DNA of 64,000 nucleotides, from assembly GCA_016124755.1 (NCBI GenBank), contig WGNA01000002.1, forward strand, positions 124,001 through 188,000. Direction: 5' to 3'. The stretch comes from Bacteroidota bacterium. GTDB lineage: Bacteria > Bacteroidota > Bacteroidia > NS11-12g > UBA9320. The position numbers and the translations under genes are program-made. Below, piece after piece: positions 44,250 through 53,744 of this stretch. Position 1 is the first letter of the stretch. The number at the start of each line of letters is the position of its first letter. The notes below the pieces were generated by a model. That model did no database searches and was not told the DNA's origin. It worked only from the letters and a program-made list of their open reading frames with translations.

Positions 44250-44990
44250 ATGACTACGGCAGTAATAATCGACGACGTAATTGAAGCGCGGGAAATTCTG
44301 AAATCGGATTTAAAAGAAGTCGCACCGGATGTAGACATTATCGGGGAAGCCGACAGTGTTGTGAGCGGGGCTAAGTTATTAAACCGGGAATCGCCCGACA
44401 TCGTTTTTCTGGATATTCAGATGCCCGACGGCGACGGTTTTGATTTATTGGAAATGGTTCAGCGGAAATCCTTTAAAACCATTTTTACCACAGCGAGCGA
44501 TGCACACGCATTAAAGGCATTTAAATTTTCGGCAATTGATTATTTATTAAAACCGATTGATCAAGATGAGCTGCAGGCGGCAGTGAAGAAGGCCCGCGGA
44601 AAACAGGACGATCCGAGGAGCATGCAACTGCTGCAGGAAAACATTAGTCGCAGCATTGGCAAAATGGAAAAGATGATCCTGAATACGCAGGACAAAATTC
44701 ATGTGGTAAAACTAAACGACATTATCCGCTGCGAATCGGATGTGAACTACACACACATTTTTTTAAAGAGCGGAGAAAAAGTTTTAGTTACAAAAACCCT
44801 CAAAGAATACGACGAACTACTTTCCGATAACGGCTTTCTGAGAGTGCATCAATCGCATTTAGTAAATGTGGAATACATTAAAGAATTTGTGAAAACCGAC
44901 GGCGGCCATCTCAACCTGATTTCCGGCGGATATGTTCCGGTTTCAACGCGCAGGAAAGCTGCTGTAATGCAAGCCCTGGAAAATCTCTGA
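44250..44990 (+). CDS. LytTR-family response regulator
   Basis: The 246-residue protein has a receiver domain (1-120) with acidic pocket Asp8-Asp9, phosphoacceptor Asp55 in DIVFLDIQMPDGDG, the TTASD Thr/Ser switch and the K of LLKPIDQ. A LytTR DNA-binding domain follows (about 145-246; IIRCESDVNYTHIFL...VTKTLKEYDELL...FLRVHQSHLVN). Such proteins bind direct repeats near target promoters. No LytS-type histidine kinase is in the window. The cognate sensor may be elsewhere. Confidence 0.95.
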   Translation: MTTAVIIDDVIEAREILKSDLKEVAPDVDIIGEADSVVSGAKLLNRESPDIVFLDIQMPDGDGFDLLEMVQRKSFKTIFTTASDAHALKAFKFSAIDYLLKPIDQDELQAAVKKARGKQDDPRSMQLLQENISRSIGKMEKMILNTQDKIHVVKLNDIIRCESDVNYTHIFLKSGEKVLVTKTLKEYDELLSDNGFLRVHQSHLVNVEYIKEFVKTDGGHLNLISGGYVPVSTRRKAAVMQALENL

Positions 44991-45056
44991 GTTGGCTTCT
45001 GGTCATTTCAGAATTATTCAACTATTCCGTAATTTTCAGTTTTAACATTAAATCCC

Positions 45057-47930
45057 ATGAAAACACTTCGCCTTTTTCTGATTCTTTTTCTTTTCGGATT
45101 TCAACTTTCGGCACAGAACTCAGCCGTCGGAGTTGAGAAATATACATTGCCCAACAATCTGACAGTTTATCTGAATCCCGACCCGGATGCCACACAGGTT
45201 TACGGATTAGTTGTGGTGAAAGTGGGCAGCAAAAACGACCCGGCCGATGCAACCGGCATGGCGCATTATCTCGAACACATGCTGTTTAAAGGAACCACCG
45301 AAATGGGAACTTCCGATTACGAAAAGGAAAAACCGCATCTCGATTCCATTAATATGTATTACGATTTATTGGGAAAGACAACCGATAAAGAAGAGCGAAA
45401 AAGGATTCAGGAAAAAATAAATGAGCAGAGTATAAAAGCTTCGAAATACGGCTTGCCAACCGAGTTTGATAAGCTCATTAAAAGCATTGGTGGCACCGCA
45501 TTAAATGCTTTTACTACCAATGATATCACGTGTTATTACAATGCTTTTCCGACGGAACAAATGGACAAATGGCTCGAACTATACAGCCACCGTTTTCAGA
45601 ATCCGGTGTTCCGTTCTTTTCAGTCGGAGCTGGAAGTGGTTTATGAAGAGAAGAACCTGTCGATGGATGGTATAGAAGAAAAACTGTTTGAAGAACTCAA
45701 CAAGAATCTGTTCAAGAATCATCCGTATGGAACCCAGACTACCATTGGTACTGTTGAACATCTAAAGAATCCGTCACTCAACCGGATGTACGAATATTTC
45801 CATACGTATTATGTCGCGAATAACATGGCGCTGGTGCTGAGCGGGAATTTTAATCCGGGAGAAATAAAACCCATGATTGAGCATCATTTCTCGCAACTCA
45901 AACAAGGGAAAATTCCGGAATTTCCAAAAATTGAAAACCATCAGTTTTCCAAAGACGAACAGGAGAATGTGCGCTACACTCCGATAAGAATGGAACTGAT
46001 CGGTTATAAAACCATTCCCGATAACCATCCCGATTATCATGCGATGGAAGTGCTCTCCTATCTCTTATCCAATGGTTCGGAAACCGGTGCTCTCAACAAA
46101 CTTCAGCGCGAACACAAACTTATGGAGGCTGATCTTTTCAATTACAACATGAACGATGACGGATCACTGGTTTTAATAATCGTTCCTAAAATAATCGGGC
46201 AGTCGTTTAAGTCGGCTGAGAAACTGGTGATGGACGCATTGGATTCCATTCGAACAGGCAATTTCCCAGACGATCTCTTACAAATGGTAAAAACTGAATT
46301 GACGATGGATCATGAGCGATCATTAGAAAATTATGAAAGCCGAGCTTTCAATATTGCCTTTGCTTACGGATCTAATTCAACCTGGGAAGACTATCTTGCC
46401 TACAGCGATAAAATTGATAAGATCACCAAAGCCGATGTGCAACGGGTTGCCGAAAAATATTTGACCAAACATCGTTTCACACTTCGGTCGAGAACCGGAA
46501 GTCCGCCGAAAACCGTTCTGGAAAAACCGGGCTTTAAACCGGTGGTGACAGACCAAACCGAAGAGTCCGTATTTGCAAAACAATTTCAGGAAAGAAAAAT
46601 AGCAGCCCGGACTCCTCGATTTATTGATCCCGAAAAAGACGTTTACCGAACGAATCTGAATGAAAGCAACAAACTCTTTGTAACGCGCAATCCGGTTAAC
46701 GATATTTTTTCTATGAATATCGCTTTTTGGGTTGGAGACGACACCTTGAAAAACCTGGAATTGGCAATGGATCTGTCCGACTATTTCCACACCAAAGACA
46801 TGGATCTCGACCAAACCAAAGATGCTTTTGCGAAACTGGGATTATCGTGGTATACCTATTCCAACCGGGGATATACCATGGTTCAATTCACCGGGCTGGA
46901 GAAAAACCTGCAACCTTCTTTGGATTTGATTAACCAAATAATTTACGAGCCTCAGGTTGAGGAAAAGGTAATCGACATTATGTACGATGAGGAGAAAGCC
47001 ATACGTAAGTACGAATTAAAAGACCCTCGGTCAGTTGGTGTGGCTTTGTTTGATTATGCCACAAACCCATCGCATTCACCTTACCTCAATCGTCCGACGT
47101 TGAAGGAATTGAAAAAAATGAAGGCCTCTGAACTGTTAAAAATATTTCAGGAATTAGTGACGTACAACGCTTCATGGCACTTTGTAGGAAAAACAAGTGG
47201 TGAAGAAATCACTAAAATGCTTCGTTCAACCATGAAACTCGCGAACAACCACAAAGAATCTCCCCTCACCAAACATACGGAACCTCAAACCCCGATCAAT
47301 TTAGTCTATCTCACCAACGACAAGAAATCGGTTCAGAGCCAGATTAACTTCAGGGTTCCATCGGTTCCTGGAGAAAAAAGTCCATGGGAAAAAGCCAGAG
47401 TGAGCGCCTTTAATAATTATATGGATGGAGATTTTTCAGGCTTGATCATGCAGGAAATCCGTGAGTATCGTTCACTGGCATATTCGGCATACGGGTATTT
47501 TTCTGCACCTTATCAGAATGATTCTTCCGGCTTTACCGGTTACATCGGTTGTCAGGCGGATAAGACTGTTGAAGCCATACGGGTTATGAAAGGCTTGCTC
47601 GACAGTATGCCTCAAAAACCGGATCGCATCGAAACGATTCGGGAAGGTTTAAAAAACAGCTCCGCCCGGAGATATCCGAATTTCCGGGTGATTTCGTATT
47701 CAGTTGACTGGAGTGAAAAAATAGGATCTGATTATTTGTTTGGTCCGGATGAATACGTCGCCTACGACTCACTCACATTTGATGATGTAATGAAAGTTTA
47801 CAACACATTTATTGTAAACCGGCCGATAATTATCACCGCTTCCGGAAATCTCAAACGAATGAACGCCGCAGAACTGAAGACATTCGGCAAACTGATTTAT
47901 GTCAAAAAGAAAGATCTGTTTGTGAAGTAG
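45057..47930 (+). CDS. Exported M16-family zinc metallopeptidase
   Basis: This 957-residue protein has a signal peptide (FLILFLFGFQLSAQ) and two tandem M16 halves. The N-terminal half has the inverted zinc motif HYLEH (His70, Glu73, His74) and a downstream YEEKNLSMD that supplies the third ligand. A long helical insert (about 85-145) separates the zinc motif from the KSIGGTALNAFTTNDITCYY block. The second half (about 520-957) lacks a zinc motif, as is normal. It should degrade peptides in the periplasm. The upstream response regulator gene is 66 bases away; regulation is unknown. Confidence 0.92.
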   Translation: MKTLRLFLILFLFGFQLSAQNSAVGVEKYTLPNNLTVYLNPDPDATQVYGLVVVKVGSKNDPADATGMAHYLEHMLFKGTTEMGTSDYEKEKPHLDSINMYYDLLGKTTDKEERKRIQEKINEQSIKASKYGLPTEFDKLIKSIGGTALNAFTTNDITCYYNAFPTEQMDKWLELYSHRFQNPVFRSFQSELEVVYEEKNLSMDGIEEKLFEELNKNLFKNHPYGTQTTIGTVEHLKNPSLNRMYEYFHTYYVANNMALVLSGNFNPGEIKPMIEHHFSQLKQGKIPEFPKIENHQFSKDEQENVRYTPIRMELIGYKTIPDNHPDYHAMEVLSYLLSNGSETGALNKLQREHKLMEADLFNYNMNDDGSLVLIIVPKIIGQSFKSAEKLVMDALDSIRTGNFPDDLLQMVKTELTMDHERSLENYESRAFNIAFAYGSNSTWEDYLAYSDKIDKITKADVQRVAEKYLTKHRFTLRSRTGSPPKTVLEKPGFKPVVTDQTEESVFAKQFQERKIAARTPRFIDPEKDVYRTNLNESNKLFVTRNPVNDIFSMNIAFWVGDDTLKNLELAMDLSDYFHTKDMDLDQTKDAFAKLGLSWYTYSNRGYTMVQFTGLEKNLQPSLDLINQIIYEPQVEEKVIDIMYDEEKAIRKYELKDPRSVGVALFDYATNPSHSPYLNRPTLKELKKMKASELLKIFQELVTYNASWHFVGKTSGEEITKMLRSTMKLANNHKESPLTKHTEPQTPINLVYLTNDKKSVQSQINFRVPSVPGEKSPWEKARVSAFNNYMDGDFSGLIMQEIREYRSLAYSAYGYFSAPYQNDSSGFTGYIGCQADKTVEAIRVMKGLLDSMPQKPDRIETIREGLKNSSARRYPNFRVISYSVDWSEKIGSDYLFGPDEYVAYDSLTFDDVMKVYNTFIVNRPIIITASGNLKRMNAAELKTFGKLIYVKKKDLFVK

Positions 47931-47938
47931 GTTTCACT

Positions 47939-49144
47939 TTAGTCTAAAGCGGATATCCATTTTTCGGCAACTGTCAAGCCGATCGACAAACTGGAAGTGG
48001 CAGCGGGACTCGGTGCATTCAATACGTGAATGGCATTGGGTTTTTCAATCACCCGGAAATCGTCTAACAGGCCTCCGTCGCGGTCGCAGGCCTGTGCTCT
48101 CACTCCGGCTTCTGCTTTTATGAGATCGCTTTCACGAATTTCAGGAATGAGTTTCTGCAGCGCTTTTGTAAAGGCGTGTTTCGAAAACGACCGCCACATT
48201 TCACCCATTCCGGTCTTCCAGTATTTTTTAGCCACCTTCTGAAATCCGGGCCACATGAGCGATTGATATAATTCGCCAAAGTGAATGTCCTTCCACGTAT
48301 ATCCTTCTCTTCTAAGTGCGAGAACTGCATTCGGACCGGCTTCGGTATGGCCGTTCATCATACGTGTGAAGTGTACGCCGAGAAACGGGAAGTTCGGATC
48401 GGGAACCGGGTAAATGAGATTTTTAACTAAATGATGCGCTTCCGGTTTCAACATATAATATTCACCCCGGAAAGGAATGATTCGTACGTCGAGTTCCTTT
48501 TCGGAGAGTGCTGCGATTTTGTCGGAATACAATCCCGCGCAATTCACAAAACTTTCGCTTTCCACGGTTTGATTTCCGCTGCGGATGATCCAGTTCTTTC
48601 CGGAACGTGCAATGCCTTCCACTTTAAAAGAAGCTCGGAACTCACCTCCGTTTTCTTCGATGAATTTGCGATAGTGATTCGAAACAACTTTGTAATCGAT
48701 AATGCCGGTTTGCGGAACAAACAAACCCTTAACTCCGTGAACGTGCGGCTCTCTTTCCCGTATTTGTTCGGGTGTAAGCCATTCTAAATTTTTTAGTCCG
48801 TTCGCAACGCCGCGCTGCTGAAGTTTTTCGAGTTCCGGCACTTCTTCTTCTGAAGTCGCCACCACAACCTTTCCACAGATGTCGTGAGGAATGTTGTTTT
48901 CTTTAGCGAATTCTAAGAGCATCTCATAACCCCGGATACAATTGAGCGCTTTTAAAGATCCGGGTTTGTAATACAGTCCGGAATGTATCACTCCGCTGTT
49001 GTGCCCGGTCTGATGTTTTGCTTCTGAAGATTCCTTTTCGAGAATCACCAATCGGGTTCCCGGACGTTTTTTGAGGATTTGAAGTCCGGTCGCGAGCCCG
49101 ACAATTCCTCCTCCTATAATGGCAACTTCAAATGCCTTGGTCAT
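47939..49144 (-). CDS. lhgO: L-2-hydroxyglutarate oxidase
   Basis: This FAD enzyme oxidises L-2-hydroxyglutarate to 2-oxoglutarate. The 401-residue protein has the N-terminal dinucleotide fold IIGGGIVGLATGLQIL and the LhgO signature HNSGVIHSGLYYKPGSLKA near residue 50. LEVxIIPFRGEYY-type and PVPDPNFPFLGVHFTR segments follow, and the C-terminus holds GVRAQACDRDGGLLDDF and NAPSPAATSSLSIG. All are typical of LhgO. It starts two bases after the stop of the DUF6029-like barrel gene. The stop is nine bases from the convergent M16 gene. Confidence 0.92.
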   Translation of the reverse strand: MTKAFEVAIIGGGIVGLATGLQILKKRPGTRLVILEKESSEAKHQTGHNSGVIHSGLYYKPGSLKALNCIRGYEMLLEFAKENNIPHDICGKVVVATSEEEVPELEKLQQRGVANGLKNLEWLTPEQIREREPHVHGVKGLFVPQTGIIDYKVVSNHYRKFIEENGGEFRASFKVEGIARSGKNWIIRSGNQTVESESFVNCAGLYSDKIAALSEKELDVRIIPFRGEYYMLKPEAHHLVKNLIYPVPDPNFPFLGVHFTRMMNGHTEAGPNAVLALRREGYTWKDIHFGELYQSLMWPGFQKVAKKYWKTGMGEMWRSFSKHAFTKALQKLIPEIRESDLIKAEAGVRAQACDRDGGLLDDFRVIEKPNAIHVLNAPSPAATSSLSIGLTVAEKWISALD

Positions 49145-49146
49145 GA

Positions 49147-50802
49147 TCAGAAATTAGTTGTTAGGGTGAATTTTACTCCGCTGAATGCAGGTTCAAGACG
49201 ACAAATACCACCGGTACAATTCACACCTTCTACCTGTTTTACATAAGCCAGCGTGAACGAAGTTGTGTTAATGTTGAATTTGGAAAATACCGTCCAGTAG
49301 TGAATAATGTTATTACCGATAATGGCTCCTTCCGAGTGACGAACCGGATCAACATTCACCATATCGGAAAGTGCAAATGAATAATGCGGAGACATGTTCA
49401 ATTCGAGAATGGCGTTCACAAAACTTCCGAGATCCTGTTTGGTCATGAGGTACTGGCATTCGAAGCGGAGGGAATTTCTTCTCGTTACTTTATACGTGAA
49501 TTCACAAAAAGGAGTAACGGTTTTCACGTTGTGATACGAAGTATCTTTTGCCTGATAGACCTGCTGATTATAGAAGATGGATTGCAATCCGACTTTCGTT
49601 TTAAATTTCCAGCCGAACTTGTGTTCATACATCATAAAGTATTCGTGGTACAGCTTTTTACCTGTAAGCCCGGTGATGTGTGAATAGTTGAGGTTTAAGG
49701 TTTTTCCTTTGCCGATGGTCCAGATCACATTGGCCTGATACGCTTCTTCGCCGTAATCCTGAGCCGCGGCAGTGTAGCGGGCGAGCAATCTATAAGTGGC
49801 TTGTCGCGACATCGAGGGCTGGTAAGTAAGAAGTCCGTTGAGTAACTGCACATTTGGATTGATCTTGAGTTGGTAATGATCGATTCTCCGGTATTGAAGA
49901 TTGATTCCGATTCCACCGTGTTTCTCTTTTCCCAATTTGTTTTTAGAATAACTGAGGGTTCCGAGCAGAATATTTCCAGGCTTCAGAACAAGCTTTTGTT
50001 GTTCATCGCGCTGGGCTTCTTTTGATTTTCCGTTGTATTCGAAATTACCGGTAAAGTCTCCGAACGTGGCAGTAACATATCCGCTGTATGCATACACATT
50101 GTATTTCGGATCGAAGCGGTCTCCCAAATCGTAGCTGTTGATTTCCGTGGCAATTTCATTCATCGAATTTTTGGATAGCGTTCGGTTGAAAGCACTTGCT
50201 CCAAGGGTAAATTGTCCTTTTCCTTCTTTGAGATAAAAGATCTTCTCCGAATTAATTCCTTTAATAATGTCTTCCGATGTTCCGAAACGATTCGATTGCG
50301 AACCTTTCTGGTTTCCGGTAAATGCCTTTACATAAAACGAAGGCGAAATATCGTAACGGGCATGCACACCTTCCACTGCGTAATCGATACCGATGAGTCT
50401 GTTTTCGTATGATCTGAAAATTAAACCCGATCCGAACTGATCGTAAAAAGACCCGACGGTTAAGGTGAGTTTGTCTATTTTCTTTTTAACCTGCCAGAAA
50501 CCCAGGCCGTGACCCGAAAACGAACCGGTCGGATTCAGGAGGTTGCTGTTATTAAAGAGATCGTAACGCGCTGCAATATTGAAATCACCGATCTGATAAT
50601 TCAAAAACAACCACGCCTCGGCAGAGCTGATATCGCTGTTGTACTGTGGCGGTTCGTACGCACCGATCGCACTGTCGCGGACGAATACCGAAAAGTTACT
50701 TTGAAAATTTCCGCTTAGCACTCCTTTGTTCTGAGCAAAGGCATTCGTGGTAAAAAAAAGAATCACCGCAAGCAGTGGTGATTTCAGCAGTGGTTTCAAC
50801 AT
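49147..50802 (-). CDS. Outer-membrane beta-barrel protein (DUF6029-like)
   Basis: I chose the start at 50802 because it begins a good signal peptide (LKPLLKSPLLAVILFFTTNAFAQ); the longer frame adds 29 unlikely residues. The 551-residue mature protein is a succession of amphipathic strands ending in aromatic residues, with GFWQVKKKIDKLTLTVGSFYDQFGSGLIFR near the start and a C-terminal FTLTTNF, which fits outer-membrane insertion. The DUF6029 assignment is from memory and moderate. Sitting two bases from lhgO it may be part of the same transcript, but no metabolic link is evident. Confidence 0.7.
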   Translation of the reverse strand: MLKPLLKSPLLAVILFFTTNAFAQNKGVLSGNFQSNFSVFVRDSAIGAYEPPQYNSDISSAEAWLFLNYQIGDFNIAARYDLFNNSNLLNPTGSFSGHGLGFWQVKKKIDKLTLTVGSFYDQFGSGLIFRSYENRLIGIDYAVEGVHARYDISPSFYVKAFTGNQKGSQSNRFGTSEDIIKGINSEKIFYLKEGKGQFTLGASAFNRTLSKNSMNEIATEINSYDLGDRFDPKYNVYAYSGYVTATFGDFTGNFEYNGKSKEAQRDEQQKLVLKPGNILLGTLSYSKNKLGKEKHGGIGINLQYRRIDHYQLKINPNVQLLNGLLTYQPSMSRQATYRLLARYTAAAQDYGEEAYQANVIWTIGKGKTLNLNYSHITGLTGKKLYHEYFMMYEHKFGWKFKTKVGLQSIFYNQQVYQAKDTSYHNVKTVTPFCEFTYKVTRRNSLRFECQYLMTKQDLGSFVNAILELNMSPHYSFALSDMVNVDPVRHSEGAIIGNNIIHYWTVFSKFNINTTSFTLAYVKQVEGVNCTGGICRLEPAFSGVKFTLTTNF

Positions 50803-50986
50803 GGCTGCAAAATAAGGCGAAAAGGTTTTATACTTGGCTTTCGCACCAATCATGAGTTTAATCACATACCCAAACCCGCGTTGGTGCACTTTGGTAAAAA
50901 CTACGTCTTAATGATTGTTAGAGACAAAACCGTGATTCCTTTATTTGTCTGTACACATAAATTGCGGCGACTAATTCGAAGTAAAC

Positions 50987-51661
50987 TTGAAAAGAGGAAT
51001 CTTCATTTCCCTGTTGATTGTGCTGTTGTCCGGCACCTTTCTGCAGAACTGTAAGCACGAAATCCCGACTCCGGTTGTTTTTTCAAACGACTGCGATCCC
51101 GATACGATCTATTTTGTGAATCAGGTATTGCCGGTAATTCAATCGAGTTGTGCGATGAGTGGTTGTCACGATCACAAATCGAGAAGGGAAGGTGTTGAAC
51201 TTACGAGTTACAGCAAGATCATGAAAACCGGTGGCGTAACCGCTTTCAATTCCGGAGGTAGTATGCTGTACGAGGTGCTAATAAGCACTCATAATCGTAT
51301 GCCTCCACCGCCTGCTTCGCTCACAATAAGTCAGATCCAGAATATTAAAAACTGGATCGATCAGGGAGCACTTAACAATGAATGCCTCGGATGCGATACT
51401 TCGAATACGACGTATATCAGTCGCATCAGCAATGTGATTTCGACAAATTGTGTCGGTTGTCACAACTCAAGTCTGGCCGAAAAAGGTGTTTTGTTAGAAA
51501 CCTACTCAGAGGTCAAAGACATTGTGAACGACGGTCGCCTGCAAGATGTTCTGGATGGAACTAATGGTTATTCGGTTATGCCGCCATATCCTGCTGTGCT
51601 TACCGATTGTTCTAAAAATCAGATCCGGCACTGGATTGAAACCGGAGCTCCGCAGAATTGA
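50987..51661 (+). CDS. Diheme c-type cytochrome lipoprotein 1
   Basis: The 224-residue product starts at a TTG (50987); no ATG gives the signal peptide. The signal ends in FLQNC (Cys22), a plausible lipobox. Two heme sites are visible: CAMSGCH (Cys55, Cys60, His61), a CX4CH site, and CVGCH (Cys155, Cys158, His159), a standard CX2CH. RMPPPPASL and SVMPPYPA segments supply candidate Met axial ligands. The layout matches planctomycete-type cytochrome domains (PSCyt1-like). The protein should carry electrons at the envelope surface. It is the first gene of a four-gene set with two relatives and a barrel. Confidence 0.82.
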   Translation: MKRGIFISLLIVLLSGTFLQNCKHEIPTPVVFSNDCDPDTIYFVNQVLPVIQSSCAMSGCHDHKSRREGVELTSYSKIMKTGGVTAFNSGGSMLYEVLISTHNRMPPPPASLTISQIQNIKNWIDQGALNNECLGCDTSNTTYISRISNVISTNCVGCHNSSLAEKGVLLETYSEVKDIVNDGRLQDVLDGTNGYSVMPPYPAVLTDCSKNQIRHWIETGAPQN

Positions 51662-51728
51662 TCCGTTAAATATCATAACAGAATACCCATTTCTACAAGT
51701 TTAATTTGTCCCCGTTTATATTACTGAA

Positions 51729-52466
51729 ATGAAGAAATTACTGACGATTACTGTATCCTTTGTCGCTCTTGTTCTGATTTTACAGAATTGCAAACATGAG
51801 CTTCCGGTTCGCAAAACCGATGATGTTCAAACCGGTGACACGACCCAACACAATACCGACACTACCGGAAATCAATTATCAGACACCTGTAGTCCGGATA
51901 CGGTTTATTTTGTTTCGGATGTGCTTCCCATTATTTTGTCTAATTGCGCACAACCCGGTTGTCACGACGCAAACTCACGCATGGAAGGAATTGTGTTAAC
52001 CGATTACAACAACATTATTAAAACGGGAAGAGTAATAGCCTTTAATCCTGCAGCGAGCAAGATTTATCAATACATGGTTACCACCAATAAAAATAAGATC
52101 ATGCCGCCTCCGCCATTATACATGACACCAGAACAGATTAATGCAATTAAAATCTGGATCGAACAGGGTGCGCTCAACAACTCCTGCCAAAACCGTTGCG
52201 ACACTTCCGTCGTAAGTTATAAAACACACATCTGGCCAATTCTGGAAACTACCTGCAAAGGCTGTCATAACGGATCGAGCGGTAACGGAGGAATCAGCAT
52301 TACAAACTACACCGAAGTAAAAACTTTGGTGGATAACGGAAAACTGGATGGAACGATTAATCACCGGAGTGGTTACCAACCCATGCCGCCGCTCCCGGGA
52401 CAAGTTGAAGATTGCGCCAAATCCAAAATTGCCGTTTGGATACGAGGAGGTGCTAAGAATAATTAA
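51729..52466 (+). CDS. Diheme c-type cytochrome lipoprotein 2
   Basis: This 245-residue paralogue of the preceding protein has a lipoprotein signal (LILQNC, Cys21) and a Thr/Asp/Asn-rich tether (about 28-55). Its heme sites are CAQPGCH (Cys73, Cys78, His79; CX4CH) and CKGCH (Cys176, Cys179, His180). Met-bearing KIMPPPPLYM and QPMPPLPG loops occupy the same places as in the first protein. The shared order and spacing, MEGIVLTDY against REGVELTSY for example, indicate tandem duplication. It follows 68 bases downstream. Confidence 0.85.
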   Translation: MKKLLTITVSFVALVLILQNCKHELPVRKTDDVQTGDTTQHNTDTTGNQLSDTCSPDTVYFVSDVLPIILSNCAQPGCHDANSRMEGIVLTDYNNIIKTGRVIAFNPAASKIYQYMVTTNKNKIMPPPPLYMTPEQINAIKIWIEQGALNNSCQNRCDTSVVSYKTHIWPILETTCKGCHNGSSGNGGISITNYTEVKTLVDNGKLDGTINHRSGYQPMPPLPGQVEDCAKSKIAVWIRGGAKNN

Positions 52467-52484
52467 TCAGGAAAACCCGAACGA

Positions 52485-52877
52485 ATGAATTTCAAAAACA
52501 CGCTTTTAACTCTGTTGGTGATTATTGCTTTCTGGCAAATTACCTCGTGTTACTACGATGTAGAACAGGAGCTTTATCCCAAAGGAAGTACAGCTACGTG
52601 CGATACGACTAATGTTAAACTGAGCGATCAGGTAAGCACAACTTTTAAAACATATTGTTTGAGTTGCCACAGCACTGCGGCGGCCGGACCAAGCGGAGGA
52701 GGAATTATTCTCGACACGTATGAAGGAGTGAAAGCGCAGGTGGATAACGGCCGTTTGCATTTGTCGATCAACCAGCTTCCGGGAGCCTCGTCGATGCCAA
52801 AAGGGGCGAATAAAATTCCCGATTGTGATATTGCTAAAATTGAAGCCTGGATAAATGCCGGTGCATTAGACAATTAA
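52485..52877 (+). CDS. Monoheme c-type cytochrome lipoprotein 3
   Basis: The 130-residue protein has a lipoprotein signal (FWQITSC, Cys22) and a single heme site CLSCH (Cys58, Cys61, His62). A GGGIILDTYEGVKAQVDNGR segment and ASSMPKGANKIPDCDIAKIEAWINAGALDN end correspond to the second heme domain of the two upstream proteins, so it is a one-domain relative. Met in SSMPKG is the likely axial ligand. It starts 19 bases after the previous stop, and only three bases separate it from the DUF5777 gene. Confidence 0.82.
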   Translation: MNFKNTLLTLLVIIAFWQITSCYYDVEQELYPKGSTATCDTTNVKLSDQVSTTFKTYCLSCHSTAAAGPSGGGIILDTYEGVKAQVDNGRLHLSINQLPGASSMPKGANKIPDCDIAKIEAWINAGALDN

Positions 52878-52880
52878 AAG

Positions 52881-53744
52881 ATGAGCATGAAAATTTTTAA
52901 AACCACCCTTTTTTTAGGTTTAATAGGATTAAGTATTTCGGCAAATGCCCAGTTCGACGAAGACGAAAAACCGGTTTACACAACCAAAACATTTTACTCG
53001 AGCCGGATCGTAAACAGTCATACAACCGAGAGCATCGAAAAGAACGTTCTCGACTTCCGGATTAACCACCGCTTCGGAATTTTGTCTGACGGATATTCCA
53101 CCTTTTTCGGACTTGATAACGCCACAATGCGGATGTCGTTCGATTACGGAATCACGGATAATATTACCGTAGGAATTGGTCGAAGCACATACGAAAAAAA
53201 CATCGACGGTTTTGTGAAATACCGCTTCCTGCGACAAATCGAAAAGAACGGGAAGATGCCGATCAGCGCTGCGTATATCGCGGGAATGAACATGAGCGGT
53301 CTTACACCTCCGGCGGGTCGAACCAATTATTTTACCTCGCGTTTGAGCTACAATCACCAATTGGTAATTGCCCGCAAATTCACCCAGAAATTCTCTGCTC
53401 AGATTATGCCGACTCTGGTTCACCGAAACTTAGTGGATTCCACGAAGTACAAAAACGATGTATTCGGAATGGGTGTCGGGTTGAAACAGAAAATTCTTCC
53501 TTCGATTACATTAAACCTCGAATACTTTTATGTGTTCCCGAACCAGATCAGCAAGCAATACACAAATCCGCTTTCGATCGGTTTCGACATCAACACCGGA
53601 TGGCATACATTCCAGTTGCACCTCACCAACGCAACCGGCACGTTTGAAAAAGCGTATTTGTGCCAGACCTCCAATAAATGGTCGAAAGGAAATATCCATT
53701 TCGGTTTTAACATTTCAAGAACGTTTCATCCGGGCGGGTTTTAA
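52881..53744 (+). CDS. DUF5777 outer-membrane beta-barrel protein
   Basis: This 287-residue protein has a signal peptide ending ANAQF and the DUF5777 layout: SSRIVNSHTTESIEKNVLDFRI, HRFG, then DYGITDNITVGIGRSTYEKNIDGFVKYR. Strands alternate to a C-terminal HFGFNISRTFHPGGF with a terminal aromatic, as in outer-membrane barrels. In Bacteroidota such genes often lie next to c-type cytochromes, as here, so the protein may place or service the heme lipoproteins at the outer membrane. Its 3-prime end overlaps that of the convergent AMP-ligase gene by four bases. Confidence 0.88.
   Translation: MSMKIFKTTLFLGLIGLSISANAQFDEDEKPVYTTKTFYSSRIVNSHTTESIEKNVLDFRINHRFGILSDGYSTFFGLDNATMRMSFDYGITDNITVGIGRSTYEKNIDGFVKYRFLRQIEKNGKMPISAAYIAGMNMSGLTPPAGRTNYFTSRLSYNHQLVIARKFTQKFSAQIMPTLVHRNLVDSTKYKNDVFGMGVGLKQKILPSITLNLEYFYVFPNQISKQYTNPLSIGFDINTGWHTFQLHLTNATGTFEKAYLCQTSNKWSKGNIHFGFNISRTFHPGGF

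Noticed and set aside
49147-50889. Longer version of the DUF6029-like protein from the ATG at 50889
   Set aside because: It adds 29 residues before a clear signal peptide. The ATG at 50802 gives a normal signal.
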